Source: Ophiura sarsii (lineage: Eukaryota > Echinodermata > Ophiuroidea > Amphilepidida > Ophiuridae). From it: 64,000 bases of DNA. The notes under the pieces are model-generated. The model made no database searches. It saw only the letters and a program-made list of their open reading frames with translations, and had not been told where the DNA came from. Each line of letters begins with the position of its first letter. Positions within the stretch are counted from its first letter, which is position 1. The DNA is taken from NCBI GenBank assembly GCA_035610835.1, contig CM069448.1, positions 5,891,607 through 5,955,606 of the forward strand, written 5' to 3'. Shown in pieces: positions 1-12,499 of this stretch. A program made the translations under genes and the position numbers.

Positions 1-599
1 TTGAAATTAATTTTGAAGGCATACAATAATAATACAATAATTACTGTTTTGGATTTCAGGGCATAAAGTTAGTAAAAAAAGACACAGAAATTATAGGATT
101 TCATCAATTCCAAGATAGCTGCCAACAGCCATCTTGGATTTCATGCTGAAAAGAGATTCCCAATTATAAAATTTCCACCGTATTAGATTCATAGGCATAA
201 AGTTAATTAACATACTCATATCATTATATCAATCATGTCTCCAAGTGTATGTCTAGAAGACATACGATTTTTCAAATGTCAAAATGGCCTCTGGCGGGCA
301 TTTTAGATATTGCTGTATCCCAGCTGTCTGCAGTTGCCCATACTTTTGCGAGGGGAATACATGTAGGAGCTAATTTTGTTTTTAGATACACTAGAGTATC
401 AAAACCAACCCTTAGCTCTTGTGTTCCCTGGATCACTGAATATGACCCTACTAATGGTTATGAGCAACAGCTTCATTGAGGGCGTTTAATCTGGCAACGC
501 TGTTGTTTAAATACTATCAAATCATGTCCGAGTTAATGCTGAATTGATACAAATATCATTTAAATGCATATCAATCCTTATCAGAATTTTCTATGAAAG
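1..599. other. no recognised feature
   Basis: AT-rich sequence with only short, non-conserved reading frames. I see no repeat structure or gene signal here. Confidence 0.5.
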
Positions 600-1330
600 T
601 TAATCCTCAAAATCCCTATCTTTCACAATGAATTAAATGTCAATAAACCGAAAAAGTGCAAAGTTCCTGGCAACACTGCTCCCCAGTACAACAATTACCG
701 AAACTTTTTTTCTTGAAACATGTAGACTAACATCCTGTATATTAACCCTGAATAGGCTAATTAAAAAACACCACTTTAGGTGTTATGTTTTTTTTACGAT
801 CTTCACTTTTTGCATAATTAAAATTAATCAAAACACCCCTATTCTACAAAATGACTTAACCCACATTGAAAATATGAAAGTTAATATTGACATCATTTTT
901 GGAAAGGACAAGGATGGCTTCTTCACTTTATAAAAGAAGGGGACTGTAATGCATGTTCTTCATCACAGAAAAAAATAAGTGAGTCATTATCGTAAAATGA
1001 GTCACTACACGGACAAAATGACTCATTTTGAGATATAGTGTGTCACTACACGGACAAAATGACTCATTTTTCGATGATGACTCACTTTTTTTCTTTCTGT
1101 GATACAGAAATATGACCTAATACTTACGCTATTTTAAAGTTGTGAAATGGGTAAAAACAGTGAAAATTGGGTAATTTCATATATTGGCCGTTGTCATGGC
1201 AACCAAAGGTATATTGGTAATTGTGTCACCAAATATATACATGTTGACCAAAGGTCTAAACATGTGCAAAGTATAAAGGAAATTAATATTTTAAAGTCAG
1301 CCACCACTTCTTTGATTTTTACACACGAGG
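600..1330. repeat. dispersed repeat, copy 1
   Basis: This stretch matches 4380-4900 in the same order and orientation. Shared blocks include GGCAACACTG, ATTACCGAAACTT, an AAAA(C/G)CACCACTTT(A/G)GG block and a 'ggccgt-gctatggtaac' type block. Copy 1 is longer because it contains the small palindromic element at 962-1103. The copies are strongly diverged, so the family is old. No coding capacity is visible and the class is unknown. Confidence 0.6.
962..1103. mobile_element. small palindromic MITE
   Basis: Inverted ends read ATCACAGAAA...AAGTGAGTCAT on the left and the complement ATGACTCACTT...TTTCTGTGAT on the right. The inside holds two direct copies of a 29-bp segment (1001-1029 and 1042-1070) containing CACTACACGGAC and AAAATGACTCATTTT. 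It interrupts the older repeat of 600-1330, which supports insertion. No clear target duplication could be fixed. Confidence 0.65.
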
Positions 1331-1334
1331 TCTC

Positions 1335-1720
1335 TTAATAATGAGTAAAATCGCATTTATATAGCGCTTTACGAAACACCTCAAAGCGCTTTACAAGCAT
1401 AAAAAGAACAATATACACATAAATTAAAGAACCATATAACACAAAGACACGGAAAAAACAATGATGAGGAACTACTTGTAAGAATGTTCTGGCAGCTTGA
1501 AAAGATGAGTCTTCAGTGCAGTCTTGAAGCATCCGATGGATTTGATTATGCGGATGGTCGATGGTAGTTGATTCCACAACTTTGGTGCCGCGGCGGAAAA
1601 CGAACGATCGCCGTATGTTGCAGTATATATAGCTTTGACAGAAGGGGGCTTTAATAACTTGCCACTCGCTGTTGATGATCTTAAGTTAATCAACACATTA
1701 ATTGGCAAATTCTTTGACCC
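1335..1720 (-). mobile_element. 3' end of a CR1/L2-like LINE
   Basis: On the minus strand, 1708-1472 encodes the C-terminal signature of many CR1/L2-type reverse transcriptases: YGDRSFSAAAPKLWNQLP followed by FKTALKTHLF and a stop. The 3' UTR after it ends in AAAGCGCTTTGAGG...AAAGCGCTATATAAAT and a short ATT-rich tail at about 1340. The fragment is severely 5'-truncated. The same tail appears at 20590-20720 and the same coding block at 37427-37588. Confidence 0.75.
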
Positions 1721-2370
1721 AATAACATTCGTTGGGTTTAGTACATATATAAAAGGTGTAGGCCTTAGGCCCTTAGATGATTGTTTGAATCAGTAAATGA
1801 TGCATACAGAATTTAAATATACACCTGGAAAAAGTAGCGCACCGCCTCTCAATATCGCGTTATACCCAAACTTGTTTCATGCATTTTCCACTTGGCCTTG
1901 AAAAACAGTACATCGATTACGTCACAAACTACAATGGGGCCCTTTTATTGCATAACATTTTGTTGGACAGCTTACCCAAACAAATGATCCTTAATATCAC
2001 ACCATTATGGAAAAATTCGAGGCCACATTTGCACTTTTCAACAAAAAAACATTGGTGCGATACCTTTTTCCATGTGTATAGGTAAAGATATCTCATTAAA
2101 TATTTTGGAACTTGTTATTTTTGCAATAGGCTTCCTGGACATAACGGGATGCCTATTTGTATTACACTAACTGCGAACAATTAGCGTACTGTCTTCAATA
2201 AAATGCATAAGTTAATTTTGTGTACTCCTGTCAAGAAAGTACACTGGGAGAAACAGGTTCTTAAATACTTTGGGATTGTATTATTTGGCATTATTTCCTA
2301 TAATTATATATATGTATCAGTGAAATCGATGTGATCAGATTATACCTGATTGCCGGCTTGATTGGTGGTA
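1721..2370. other. no recognised feature
   Basis: No convincing coding, RNA or repeat signal. The 68-codon frame at 1879-2085 has no recognisable domain. Confidence 0.4.
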
Positions 2371-3742
2371 ACGAATTAACAGTTTTGCTTATAATAATAG
2401 GTCAACATTTATCCATGCCACTCTGCTGATTAATGCAGCATTGATCTGAGTGTAGCCTTACATCACCGCATTATTTACGTACGTACTAAACCTAACGAAT
2501 TTACAGTTTTGCTTATAATAATAGGTCAACATTTATCCATGCCACTCTGCTGATTAATGCAGCATTGATCTGAGTGTAGCCTTACATCACCGCATTATTT
2601 ACGTACGTACTAAACCTAACGAATTTACAGTTTTGCTTATAATAATAGGTCAACATTTATCCATGCCACCCTGCTGATTAATGCAGCATTGATCTGAGTG
2701 TAGCCTTACATCACCGCATTATTTACGTACGTACTTAAACCTAACGAATTTACAGTTTTGCTTATAATAATAGGTCAACATTTATCCATGCCACTCTGCT
2801 GATTACTGCAGCATTGATCTGAGTGTAGCCTTACATCACCGCATTATTTACGTACGTACTAAACCTAACGAATTTATAGTTTTGCTTATAATAATAGGTC
2901 AACATTTATCCATGCCACTCTGCTGATTAATGCAGCATTGATCTGAGTGTAGCCTTACATCACCGCATTATTTACGTACGTACTTAAACCTAACGAATTT
3001 ACAGTTTTGCTTATAATAATAGGTCAACATTTATCCATGCCACTCTGCTGATTAATGCAGCATTGATCTGAGTGTAGCCTTACATCACCGCATTATTTAC
3101 GTACGTACTAAACCTAACGAATTTATAGTTTTGCTTATAATAATAGGTCAACATTTATCCATGCCACTCTGCTGATTAATGCAGCATTGATCTGAGTGTA
3201 GCCTTACATCACCGCATTATTTACGTACGTACTAAACCTAACGAATTTACAGTTTTGCTTATAATAATAGGTCAACATTTATCCATGCCACTCTGCTGAT
3301 TAATGCAGCATTGATCTGAGTGTAGCCTTACATCACCGCATTATTTACGTACGTACTAAACCTAACGAATTTACAGTTTTGCTTATAATAATAGGTCAAC
3401 ATTTATCCATGCCACTCTGCTGATTAATGCAGCATTGATCTGAGTGTAGCCTTACATCACCGCATTATTTACGTACGTACTAAACCTAACGAATTTACAG
3501 TTTTGCTTATAATAATAGGTCAACATTTATCCATGCCACTCTGCTGATTAATGCAGCATTGATCTCTGAGTGCAGCCTTACATCACCGCATTATTTACGT
3601 ACGTACTAAACCTAACGAATTTACAGTTTTGCTTATAATAATAGGTCAACATTTATCCATGCCACTCTGCTGATTAATGCAGCTTTGGTCTGATCTGAGT
3701 GAAGCTAAATACATCACCGCATTATTTACGTACGCACTAAAC
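2371..3742. repeat. 124-bp tandem array, about 11 copies
   Basis: Unit starts fall at 2371, 2495, 2619, 2744, 2868, 2993, 3117, 3241, 3365, 3489 and 3615, so the period is 124 bp with occasional 1-2 bp indels. Internal units are nearly identical. The last copy is degenerate (extra bases around 3685 and a changed tail at 3730-3742). Each unit contains the near-palindrome CTGCTGATTAATGCAG and the palindromic run ACGTACGTAC. High homogeneity indicates recent amplification or gene conversion. No unit encodes a continuous frame. Confidence 0.95.
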
Positions 3743-4379
3743 CAAACCATCGGTATATTGTGTAATGGCAGTTAATTCAGATTATGTTTCATAAGTAGGC
3801 CTATATGATTGAATAGATGCAAAAGCGATGAAAAATAGAGTTGCACATGTCAGGCTGTAATTTTTGAAGAAAAAAAACACATTCGCTAGAATGCATGGAC
3901 GTATTTTACTCCTCATTTAGTAGTCATCAGATATAAATATTAATGTGTGAATCTAAATATATATATTTTTGACGTTATGCAATTTAGCACATGAGTACAG
4001 AAACAGCTCTTAAAACACGCCTCCTCAATGTGTCGGTATGATAACCAATACGTGAATTAATGCTTGAAATAGATGGCTTTGTGATAAATATCTAGCAGCT
4101 AAAAAAAATATCAACCCTAAACTTTCCCTAGCACCAAAAGAAGGAACTATCGCACACTACATACTCAAGCCGCGTCGGAGAATACGAGCGCAGCAATATA
4201 TAGCATTATTATGCTGTGGAGAAAATGTGAAGACTTAATGTAATATACGATCAGTTCAGTAACCAAAACATTAGTTCCATGATGCAGAAGCGAAAGTTGT
4301 TGAACCACATGTTAAATAGAATATAGTGATATTAAACGAGTAAATGAGTAAAAATAAAAGATTTTCCCCCAATATAACA
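3743..4379. other. no recognised feature
   Basis: AT-rich unique-looking sequence between the 124-bp array and the second dispersed repeat copy. Confidence 0.4.
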
Positions 4380-4900
4380 CTGTTATTTTATGGGGAAATG
4401 TCAAACTTTCAGGCAACACTGTGTGCCTCTGTCAAAATTACCGAAACTTGTTTTTGTTTATTAAATAGGTAAAGTACTACCTAGTCTAGCCACATTGATA
4501 ATAGCAATTTTTTAAAAGCACCACTTTGGGGTGTACAGCTCAATGAACATTGCTATATTTCAGGAAATAAATATTTACAAAAAACACCTCTATTTCAAAC
4601 AATGGTATAACCCAAGAAGGCCATGATGGTTGTTAGAAAACTGCATTTCAAGAAAGCTTATGTGTTGTAAATCATGTGGTGTGACTGTCAAGTTGTACCT
4701 CTACTTTTCCTACATATGGTGAATCTTAAAAGTTTGAAATATTTTAGCCGTCGCTATATTTTGGCCGTCGCTATGGTAACGAAGGTCCAGCGGTTACATA
4801 ATTTGGATTGGTATAGACTTTGACCAATGTTGCACCCTGACATTAAAAATAAATAAAAATAAGTCTGCCAACATTTTTTGATTTTCTTTGATTGGTATTC
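4380..4900. repeat. dispersed repeat, copy 2
   Basis: Diverged direct copy of 600-1330. It lacks the MITE present in copy 1 and so gives an approximate empty-site reference. It ends close to the hairpin at 4912-4959. Confidence 0.6.
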
Positions 4901-4911
4901 AAAGTTGCTCA

Positions 4912-4959
4912 AATAAAGATTATTTCAACTGATGGCCATCATTTGAAATAATCTTTATT
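4912..4959. repeat. 17-bp inverted repeat hairpin
   Basis: AATAAAGATTATTTCAA is followed by a 14-nt loop and then by its exact reverse complement. It could be a fold-back remnant of a MITE; nothing indicates a terminator function. Confidence 0.8.
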
Positions 4960-5043
4960 CCTTTTAAACCATGGTATCACGATAGGAAAATCACGACATA
5001 CACTTGATGCAGAAATTTAGTTAAGCTCGAGTTTAACTACCCT

Positions 5044-5061
5044 CCCCCCCCCCCCCCCCCC
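5044..5061 (+). repeat. poly-C tract
   Basis: Uninterrupted C homopolymer of about 18. It is one of six loci with long C runs, all on the + strand. Confidence 0.9.
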
Positions 5062-5456
5062 AAACCCATGTGAAAAGTTAGACACTTTTCAGTGAGTTAA
5101 ATTAAACAAATTTTCGAGAATAGCGTGACAGGTTAGTTAAACGGTATGTTAAAAGTCATATATAGTTAAACGCGTGCTTAGCTTAAAACCACGTTTAAAT
5201 ACGTCCAAGAATACGGCCCACTATGTCTGCGCCACGACAGTGTAGGACATCACACGCAAGGTGTATGGCACTCCCCATTGCGCCGTAGCCATGGCAGCGC
5301 GACAATGCATTCGGTATTCGATGCGTCACCTCAACTACAACATGTGTTGCTCGTTATTTCCCGCATGTGATAACAGAGCGCTATACGTAATGTGGTGTAG
5401 AGTCGATTCTCGCATGAAATACCTGCACCTATCCAGGGTGCATGGCACCAGCATAG
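5062..5456. other. no recognised feature
   Basis: Includes a 72-codon frame (5261-5479) that runs into the transposon at 5459 and shows no domain; I do not consider it a gene. Confidence 0.4.
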
Positions 5457-5458
5457 TA

Positions 5459-6953
5459 CACACTGAAAACTTAAACTAGTCAGACACAGGCTGGACTAAC
5501 TTTAAACTAGTCGAGCAGGTTAGTAAAGCCTGCTGATAGGTTATGACCGACTTGACTAGCTTAAGATTAGTCCGGCTCAGCCTGACTATAGCTTCATTTG
5601 TTCTGCTGGACTAGCCTGTAGCTGGACTAGCTTATTAGACAAGCTGACTTGACTAGCTTTAGGTTATTCAAGCTGGCTGGACTAGCTTTAGGCTTGTCAA
5701 GGCACTGAGATTAAATATCAATGGCGGCATACAGATAAGATGTACATCATCGCCTGTCCGGTTTTGCTAGCCAATCCAGGCGTAATTTGCCGTAGTTATT
5801 TCATTGTGTGGCCATATTATATTGTGTACATCATAGTGTTTGTCAACATCTGTAGACTACTTTATGCTACATTTTGTTTGGAATGACGATTCGGAGTAGG
5901 AAAAAACTAACTGTAAAGAACGATGGTCAGCCATAGCTATTGAACAGACAGCAGAGCAATCACCCGTGGCGAAACCAATTAACTGCTACGCAACGTTAAC
6001 AATTTGAGTCAGGCGGGATCTACTAAAGTGCTCAACAAAAGCAAGTCGTACACTTTGTTTAGGTCATTTAAAGTAACTTTCAATTATTTTTTTAACAAAC
6101 AGGCTAGATAGACATTTGAATGAATTTTTTCGGCACATTTTGATACCGAACACCTAAAACCTAACAACAAATATAAACCATGATTAGTACCATTTTTACA
6201 TACACTACGCGGAAGAAAACACCAATTGTTAACAAGCACATACGCCGTATCAGTCCCGTGTTGATCGCTGCGCATTTCCCATCAATGGGCGGGCTAATTC
6301 AAATTCAAAGTGTCATGTATGGGTGAGGGATATGAATGTGGTTTTTTTTGAATTTTTATTGAATGGAGAAACGGCTGCACTGTGTGATCGATTGCCCGCC
6401 GGTCAATCCTGGTTATAACAGTGTCACACACGGAGTGAACCTCGCGCACACCCATTTTCCTCCCGCGTAGTGTATTGAAAATGTGACTTTTGAAAATTGA
6501 CTAATTTTCTTTAAATGGCGCTAATCATGGTTTATCTTTGTTGCTATGTGTTATGTTTGGTATTAAAAGTGTTTAAAATGTATCCAAATGTCTATCTAGC
6601 CTGTTTGGTAAAAACATAATCTAAAGTTACTTTTGATCTAAACAAATTGTATGACTTTCTTTTGTTGAGCACTTTATATGGTTCGAGCTGGACTAACCTT
6701 ACGTTAATCGAGCCAAGCCGGACTAACCTTACGTTAGTCAAGCTAGCTTGACTAACCTTACGTTAGTCAGAATGGACACCATCTGGACTAACTAACTTAA
6801 AGCTAGTCGATCATGAACTTGTCCAGCTAGTCCGGACTAACATCAAGCTAGTCGAGCTTTAAGCTGTGCTGGACTAGGCTAAAGCTAGTCAAAATGGACA
6901 CCATCTGGACTAGGTTCAAGTTAGTCAGGCGACCTGTTTAGGTTTTCAGTGTG
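5459..6953. mobile_element. 1.5-kb foldback element with TA target duplication
   Basis: Ends read CACACTGAAAAC and its complement GTTTTCAGTGTG, flanked by TA at 5457-5458 and 6954-6955. This is the TA duplication seen in Tc1/mariner-type insertions. Subterminal zones 5479-5710 and 6680-6940 are packed with short motifs of the GACTAACCTTACGTTAGTC type, which are themselves self-complementary. Further in, an imperfect inverted repeat pairs about 6025-6215 with 6455-6680. No transposase frame is present, so it is non-autonomous. Superfamily assignment is inferred from TA plus terminal sequence only. Confidence 0.8.
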
Positions 6954-6955
6954 TA

Positions 6956-7613
6956 ATTGGATAATTAGAATGGAAATCACATGACTGCGGATTGGCATGT
7001 ATGCAATAGGGAAACAGACTGTGCACAGTGTGTGTTTGACCTTATCTTCAGGGTTACCTCGTTCTTAAATGAATTATTACTTTAACGTTCGTACCATCCA
7101 TAATAACATGTTAAAACATGGAATCTATTTACCTTGTTTTTATTTGCGGGTATAGGTAAACGGACATTGCCCAATTCAAACATGTTCACGTGTGTAACTG
7201 CAGATGTTGGAAAACGAACCTTGTATAGTTGTGTTATACCATGTGTTTATATTTGGATCTGTGGTTGTTAGTATGTTGTTTTTTTAAATAAATAAAAACA
7301 TTATCACACATGTGGGAGGACATTCCCAAAGCAATCAACATCATACCTTCTAATCCATGTACTTCGGTGTCCTTACAAATACGGCACAAATAATGACACT
7401 GCATTTCTTGTCAATTTATGAGAAATGGAATAAATCTCAATAACAAGGTGTATATACTGGTTTATAACGCTGATTCTTTGACAGTTTTACTTCGTGGAGT
7501 GCGTGATAGTCACAAGCGGTGCTTGATGGAACACTGTCTAAATGGTGCATACCCAAATTCTCATTGAAATAAGTAGAATGCTTTGAAAAAGAAGAAAAAA
7601 AATAGGTGCCCGA
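6956..7613. other. no recognised feature
   Basis: AT-rich sequence without detectable coding or repeat structure. Confidence 0.4.
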
Positions 7614-7617
7614 TTAA

Positions 7618-7962
7618 AGGTAGATGTTCCGATTTTCAACTTGAAGTTTTCTATTCTACATGAAAGGTCATCCTTAAAAAAGTCGTGTTCCAAAGTTTGA
7701 GTTGCATAGCTCTAATGGTTCTTATTTTAGACGCACAAGATGCTGTGAACTGTACCCATTGAGTAGTACACAAACTATATTGGTGGTTACCACCATTCGC
7801 GGTAATTCGACGTTATTTCATCGATTTCTCCGTAATTATACCGATTTAGGCCGTCAAATTTCAGTATGATGATGAGAAAAATACGAGCTTTCATATGATA
7901 TGAAAATCTCCGTATGTTTGAAATAATTCTGTGTTACGAAAATGTGATCGGGTCATCTACCT
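7618..7962. mobile_element. TTAA-flanked MITE
   Basis: Terminal inverted repeats start AGGTAGATG and end CATCTACCT. TTAA target duplications sit at 7614-7617 and 7963-7966. The TIRs extend imperfectly about 25 bp (TTCCGATTTTC against CCCGATCACATTTTC). It is 345 bp and non-coding. TTAA duplications are typical of piggyBac and Kolobok superfamilies; the AGG start fits Kolobok slightly better, which is inference. Confidence 0.8.
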
Positions 7963-8056
7963 TTAATAGACATAAGATTTAATAAAATAATGTCGGTTAC
8001 CCGCTATTGATCAATATACATGTAAGGCATTGCCATTCGTATCGTTCTGTTTATAA

Positions 8057-9985
8057 ATACTACTTACTACTACTTATGTCGTTCTCGAACGGTCTTCGTA
8101 ATGGCTCGCCACACTACTCTGTCCCTCATGCATGCTTTCATCTCCTCATCATTCTTCAGTCCTGTATCTTTCGCCAAGGTGTTCAAGTACTCGTATGTTA
8201 AAGCTGGCGCGGCCGACAGATGTGTGTCCGTGTTTGGGTCTCCATAGCAGCAGGTTAGATACAATTTCATTTTCTCTTCTCATGCAATGCCCGGCAAATC
8301 TCATCCTTCGATCTGTGATGTTTTCTGATACCTTTTGTAAGTTTCCATACAGGTCTTTGTTTGGTACCTTATCTTTCCAACTAATGTTGAGTGCAGTTCT
8401 CAGCATTCTGGTGTAGCATCCATCTAGAGATTTCTTCAGTCTGTTGGTGATGGTCCATGTCTCAGCTCCATACAGTAGAACACTTTGCACAGTAGCTTGG
8501 AACAGTCTGATTTTGATTTTTTGACAGAGGCTGGATTTCCACGCTTTGTTCAGAGCATTGCAGGCCTTCCAAGCAAGTGCTTTTCGTACTTTTATGTCAT
8601 GCTGGCTACTACCTACCCAAACTCCCAGGTACTTGAAGTCCTCTACGTTTTCTAGGTTACTTCCATCAGAGGCTTTTAGCTGTACCGCTTGTGCTTGGTG
8701 TTGGTTTTCTTGGCATTCATGTGGAGCCCAGTTTTGAGTGCTGCTTCCTCAACATATTTCAGCAACTTCTGTGCCTGCTCCTTAGTGTCAGAAAGTAACG
8801 CTATGTCATCTGCAAAGTCAAGATCAGTGACGTTCTTTGGCCCTATTCTTCGACTTTGTCTAGGCTTGATGGTGAATCCTAGTTCCTCTTCTCTCCCACT
8901 GATAGCTATTCTTAAGCAGTAATCAAGGATGATTATGAATAGGTAGGGGGCAAGGGTATCTCCTTGGAGTACTCCTGCTAGGATGTCGAACAGTTCTGTG
9001 TCGCCATCAGGTGATATGACTTTGGCTCTTGTGTTTCTGTAAGTTTCATCAATTGCATCTGTTATAACCTGTGGGACACCGTATGCTTTGAGTATCTTGA
9101 TCATTTTCCCACGATGTATGGTGTCGAATGCCTTTTTGAAGTCAATGAATGTTATGACAGCAGAGAGATTATTGGAATGTATACCTTCGATGATTCTCCT
9201 GAGCCCCAGAATGTGTGTGGTAGTGCCTCTTCCCTCACGGAAGCCATTCTGGTTAGTTCGAAGTAATTCATCTAGGTGAGGTCTTATTCTGTTGAGAATC
9301 ATTCTGTTATATGTCTTGGCCACAATAGAGTTCAGACATATGCCTCTGTAGTTTCCTGCTTGACTTAGGTCACCAGATTTCGGGACTAGTATCAGGTTTA
9401 ATATTGCCACCTGGTCAGGTTTTTGTTTTTCTAGGAGGGCCTTATTACAGATGTCCAGTATTAAATCATCAAGATTGCATCTTGTCAGGAGTTCAGGTGG
9501 AATGTTATCCTCTCCAAAACTTTTCCCCTCCTTGATAGATTTCTTGGCTTTCTGGTACTCAGTGTTATTTAAGGCAGTACACTTAATTGGTAGTTCTTCG
9601 AAAATCTTTGGGATGTCTTCATCTTTATCAGTCACTACCGGTGGATTTCCTAGGAGTTGTTAAAAGTGGCAGTACCAATTATTGACACGTTCTTCCTTTG
9701 TCTTTCCTTTGAGGATACCATTCCTAGAGGTTTTCCTTCCACTTACTTCGTTAATGAGCTCCCAAGATAATCTGTGTTGCATGTTTCGGGTTGTCTTTTC
9801 CACTTCTTTTAATTTCTTGTCCAGGTATTCAGAATTAACCTCATCATAGGCTTGGTTGAGTTCTCGTTTATCTGCTTCAAACTCTTGTGCAGACTCTTTA
9901 CTGTCGTCTGTGACATGTTTTTCATACGTCTGCCTTAGCTTCTTTCTGGCAGTTTCTACTTTTCTACTATAACACAATGCCTTTT
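8057..9985 (-). mobile_element. 5'-truncated LINE retrotransposon
   Basis: A minus-strand non-LTR retrotransposon that has lost its 5' part, including any endonuclease domain. It keeps the linker, reverse transcriptase and C-terminal region. The 3' end near 8057 carries a TAGTAGTAAG-like microsatellite tail, as RTE/Jockey-type LINEs often do. A relative lies at 56965-57630. Clade assignment is uncertain. Confidence 0.85.
8070..9977 (-). pseudogene. broken LINE reverse transcriptase ORF
   Basis: Reading 9977 down to 8070 gives one degraded polyprotein. The first block (9977-9663) is a charged, helical linker ending in WYCHF. An in-frame TAA at 9662-9660 then precedes QLLGNPP, the usual 'W..HF..LLG.P' entry to the RT. 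The RT core (9635-8676) shows the fingers motif GNYRGICL, the palm segment VITFIDFKKAFDTI, the AGVLQGDTLAPYLF block and the catalytic DLDFADDIALL box. A frameshift near 8675-8700 moves the frame to the 'EDFKYLGVWVG' region and then VLLYGAETWT and LDGCYTRMLR. A second frameshift near 8215 leads to the C-terminal DTGL...RDRVVWRAI block. Catalytic residues persist, but one stop and two frameshifts make it inactive. Confidence 0.9.
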
Positions 9986-11495
9986 TATAAATAAATGCAG
10001 CTTAACACGTACAATTTTAGCATCAATATGATGATGTCCTTAGATGTTTTAGTTTTGAAATTCAAAAATAAATCGTTTAATAATAATAAAAATAATAAAA
10101 GGGACTGCTGAGGAATAGAGCCACAAGACAGACCAAAGTTTGCCAAATAAATATAGACACTGCAACATGCAGACGCAAATGCACCTTTGAGCAAATCATG
10201 ATTAGGGTATAAGGCGAGCCCGAATAAAATAGTGACATGTTACGGTACAAAGTATAGTGATGATACTTTAGGTTTATTGGTTGCTAAATGGGAGTGCTAT
10301 AGTAAAATTTAAAAAAATCCGTAAACATATCACCCTAAAACCTAATTAATTGGCAACTTGATAGTTAATCCAATAAAACTAGAGCAACATATGATCAAAT
10401 GAGCATGAAATATTATTTTAGGATTTACAAAAACAAAATCGTATAGCAACGGGCTATACCATGGTTTCATGGGGTCGATAATGGACCTCCAATCATCAGT
10501 CGCCGACCATTTGGTCAGTTCGGGGCGAAGTACATGTGTGTAGGTTAAGCATGGGCGTTGTTTGAAAGATCAAGCAAGCGGATATCAAAATAAAAATCAA
10601 CATCTAAGTTGGTCAAATTGATATTAGACAAGTCACGATCTTTTCGGACGCCTTTAGTGTGTGAGTGCTCGACCTACACTGAATGATGCTCTAGTATCAT
10701 ATACCGTCATGTTATATGGATCTGTACAGTGATCATGTTATGTGCATGTGACTAGCGATTTGCTAGTCTAGAAAACGTTCATTGTGCGCTCAATTGTATA
10801 TTATTAAGGCGGTTACGATTCATCTAGTCCATGGGAAAGTCACTTGAGAAAAACTAGGACTGTTTCAAACTAGTCCGACTTTGACTGAATGACACTAGTA
10901 ATCAATAGATCAACCATTCTCGATGGAAGCCGCTTTCAAAGGCGGACTGCAATAAGCAGTGGTTACTATTGACGTCTGTATACACATGTTGGTAAACATC
11001 AGCCACAAGTATTAAACTATTTTGCAAAAGGAGTGACAAAAAACAACGAGTTTTAAAAGTTTGAAACATTTAGTTGAATCATTAACAAATCGACATTAAT
11101 AGAAATATGTAGGATAATTTGAGCGTCTATTGGCTTTTGAATAATTAACCGCGTGTGAGTAATACGTGCAATTGTAAAAATGGATACAAACGTGGTACTC
11201 GGAGCGGCGAGGTATACTATATGCCAATGCCGAAGGAATTGCATACATGGGTGGTACCATGTTGTAAAGTACAAATAAATAAACACTGTGGTGCCAAAAA
11301 AGTGTGTTATGAAGTAGGGCATGATATAGAATATAAATGAAAACCAAAAACCAGATATTGTGTAACTTATCACACGGATATAGGCTGAGAGTGGGGATAG
11401 TATCATGATAAGGTAATTTTGGAAACCCTCGAATTCAGAGAAATGGCTGACGGCCACTACTCAATGAATGTCAGTAGTGTGTTAATTTATAGATG
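9986..11495. other. no recognised feature
   Basis: Includes several overlapping short frames (for example 11053-11457 minus, 134 codons) with no recognisable domain and AT-biased composition. I see no gene or clear element. Confidence 0.4.
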
Positions 11496-11835
11496 AAATT
11501 GGCTATACATCTAATGGCTGATGGTTATTCCCATCAATAATTGACAATTAAACTACCAACCCCTTAGGAGTATCAGACGATTGGTTAAAGCGATTACATT
11601 GAGATGTGTTTAGAATAAGTCAACACTTTGTTATACTTAGTTTGGGTAAATAAAGTCTAATTGAAATACGGGACACACGGGATTGCGCGGGAAATTGACT
11701 ATAATAGCTGGCTTTATTAGTCAGTATTGTTCCACCGAGATAGAGACAACATCCTCTTCAATATATTTCCTTTGTATGCTATAAACTTATATTTGGCATT
11801 ATTTCTCTTTGGTGCTCAGGGTATTCGACATCCTC
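11496..11835. repeat. dispersed repeat, copy 1 of the 12.5-kb pair
   Basis: Aligns in direct orientation with 12500-12752 plus 13401-13500. Shared landmarks are CTAATGGCTGATG, GATTACATTGA, the GGGTAA block and a distal TTTGTATGCTA block. Copy 1 is uninterrupted and serves as the empty-site reference for the element at 12753-13400. Confidence 0.6.
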
Positions 11836-12499
11836 GGATTACAGGGGAGAGGGATATTTGCTCATATATCAGCATTGAGTTCTTTTGCCAAAAATGAGAT
11901 AATAGCACGGTAGAAAACTGCACAGTATCAGCGTTATATTGTAGTTATATGAGTTAAACTGGACTTTCGCTTATAATGCTATGGTCAAATAAACTTAGGA
12001 GGTGTTTGGTATACAATTGCGTGTAACAAATACCCACCCGGCGATTTTCAACATATTCATTTTAAATTATTTTGTGATAACAAAATTGTAACTTTTGATC
12101 AAATGTATTTATTTCTCCACGCCCGGCGATATTAAAAGCCACTTATCTTTAAACGACAACACCAAATAATAATATAAACGCCATTTGCATCAAAATGGAC
12201 TCAAAATGTGTCTAAATGCATGATTTGTAATGGTGTTATATAACTAATTTCATTTGAAATGTCAATTCATAATTGTTTCACAAATGTTAATTATTTTGAA
12301 TACGTTTCGCTCCATATCTCAAAACTATAAAACACGCAAACTTGGCGATACAGGAACAAACGTAACTCAAAAATGAAAAGTCGTTTGACCATGGACATTG
12401 GCCAAACTATGAAGCTTAATTCTAAAATTGTCCGTCAAAAACATGTGAATAGCATGTGTTTCATAAGCCGGTTCCTTGACATCTGAAATACGTCACATA
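11836..12499. other. no recognised feature
   Basis: AT-rich spacer between the two copies of a diverged repeat. Confidence 0.4.
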
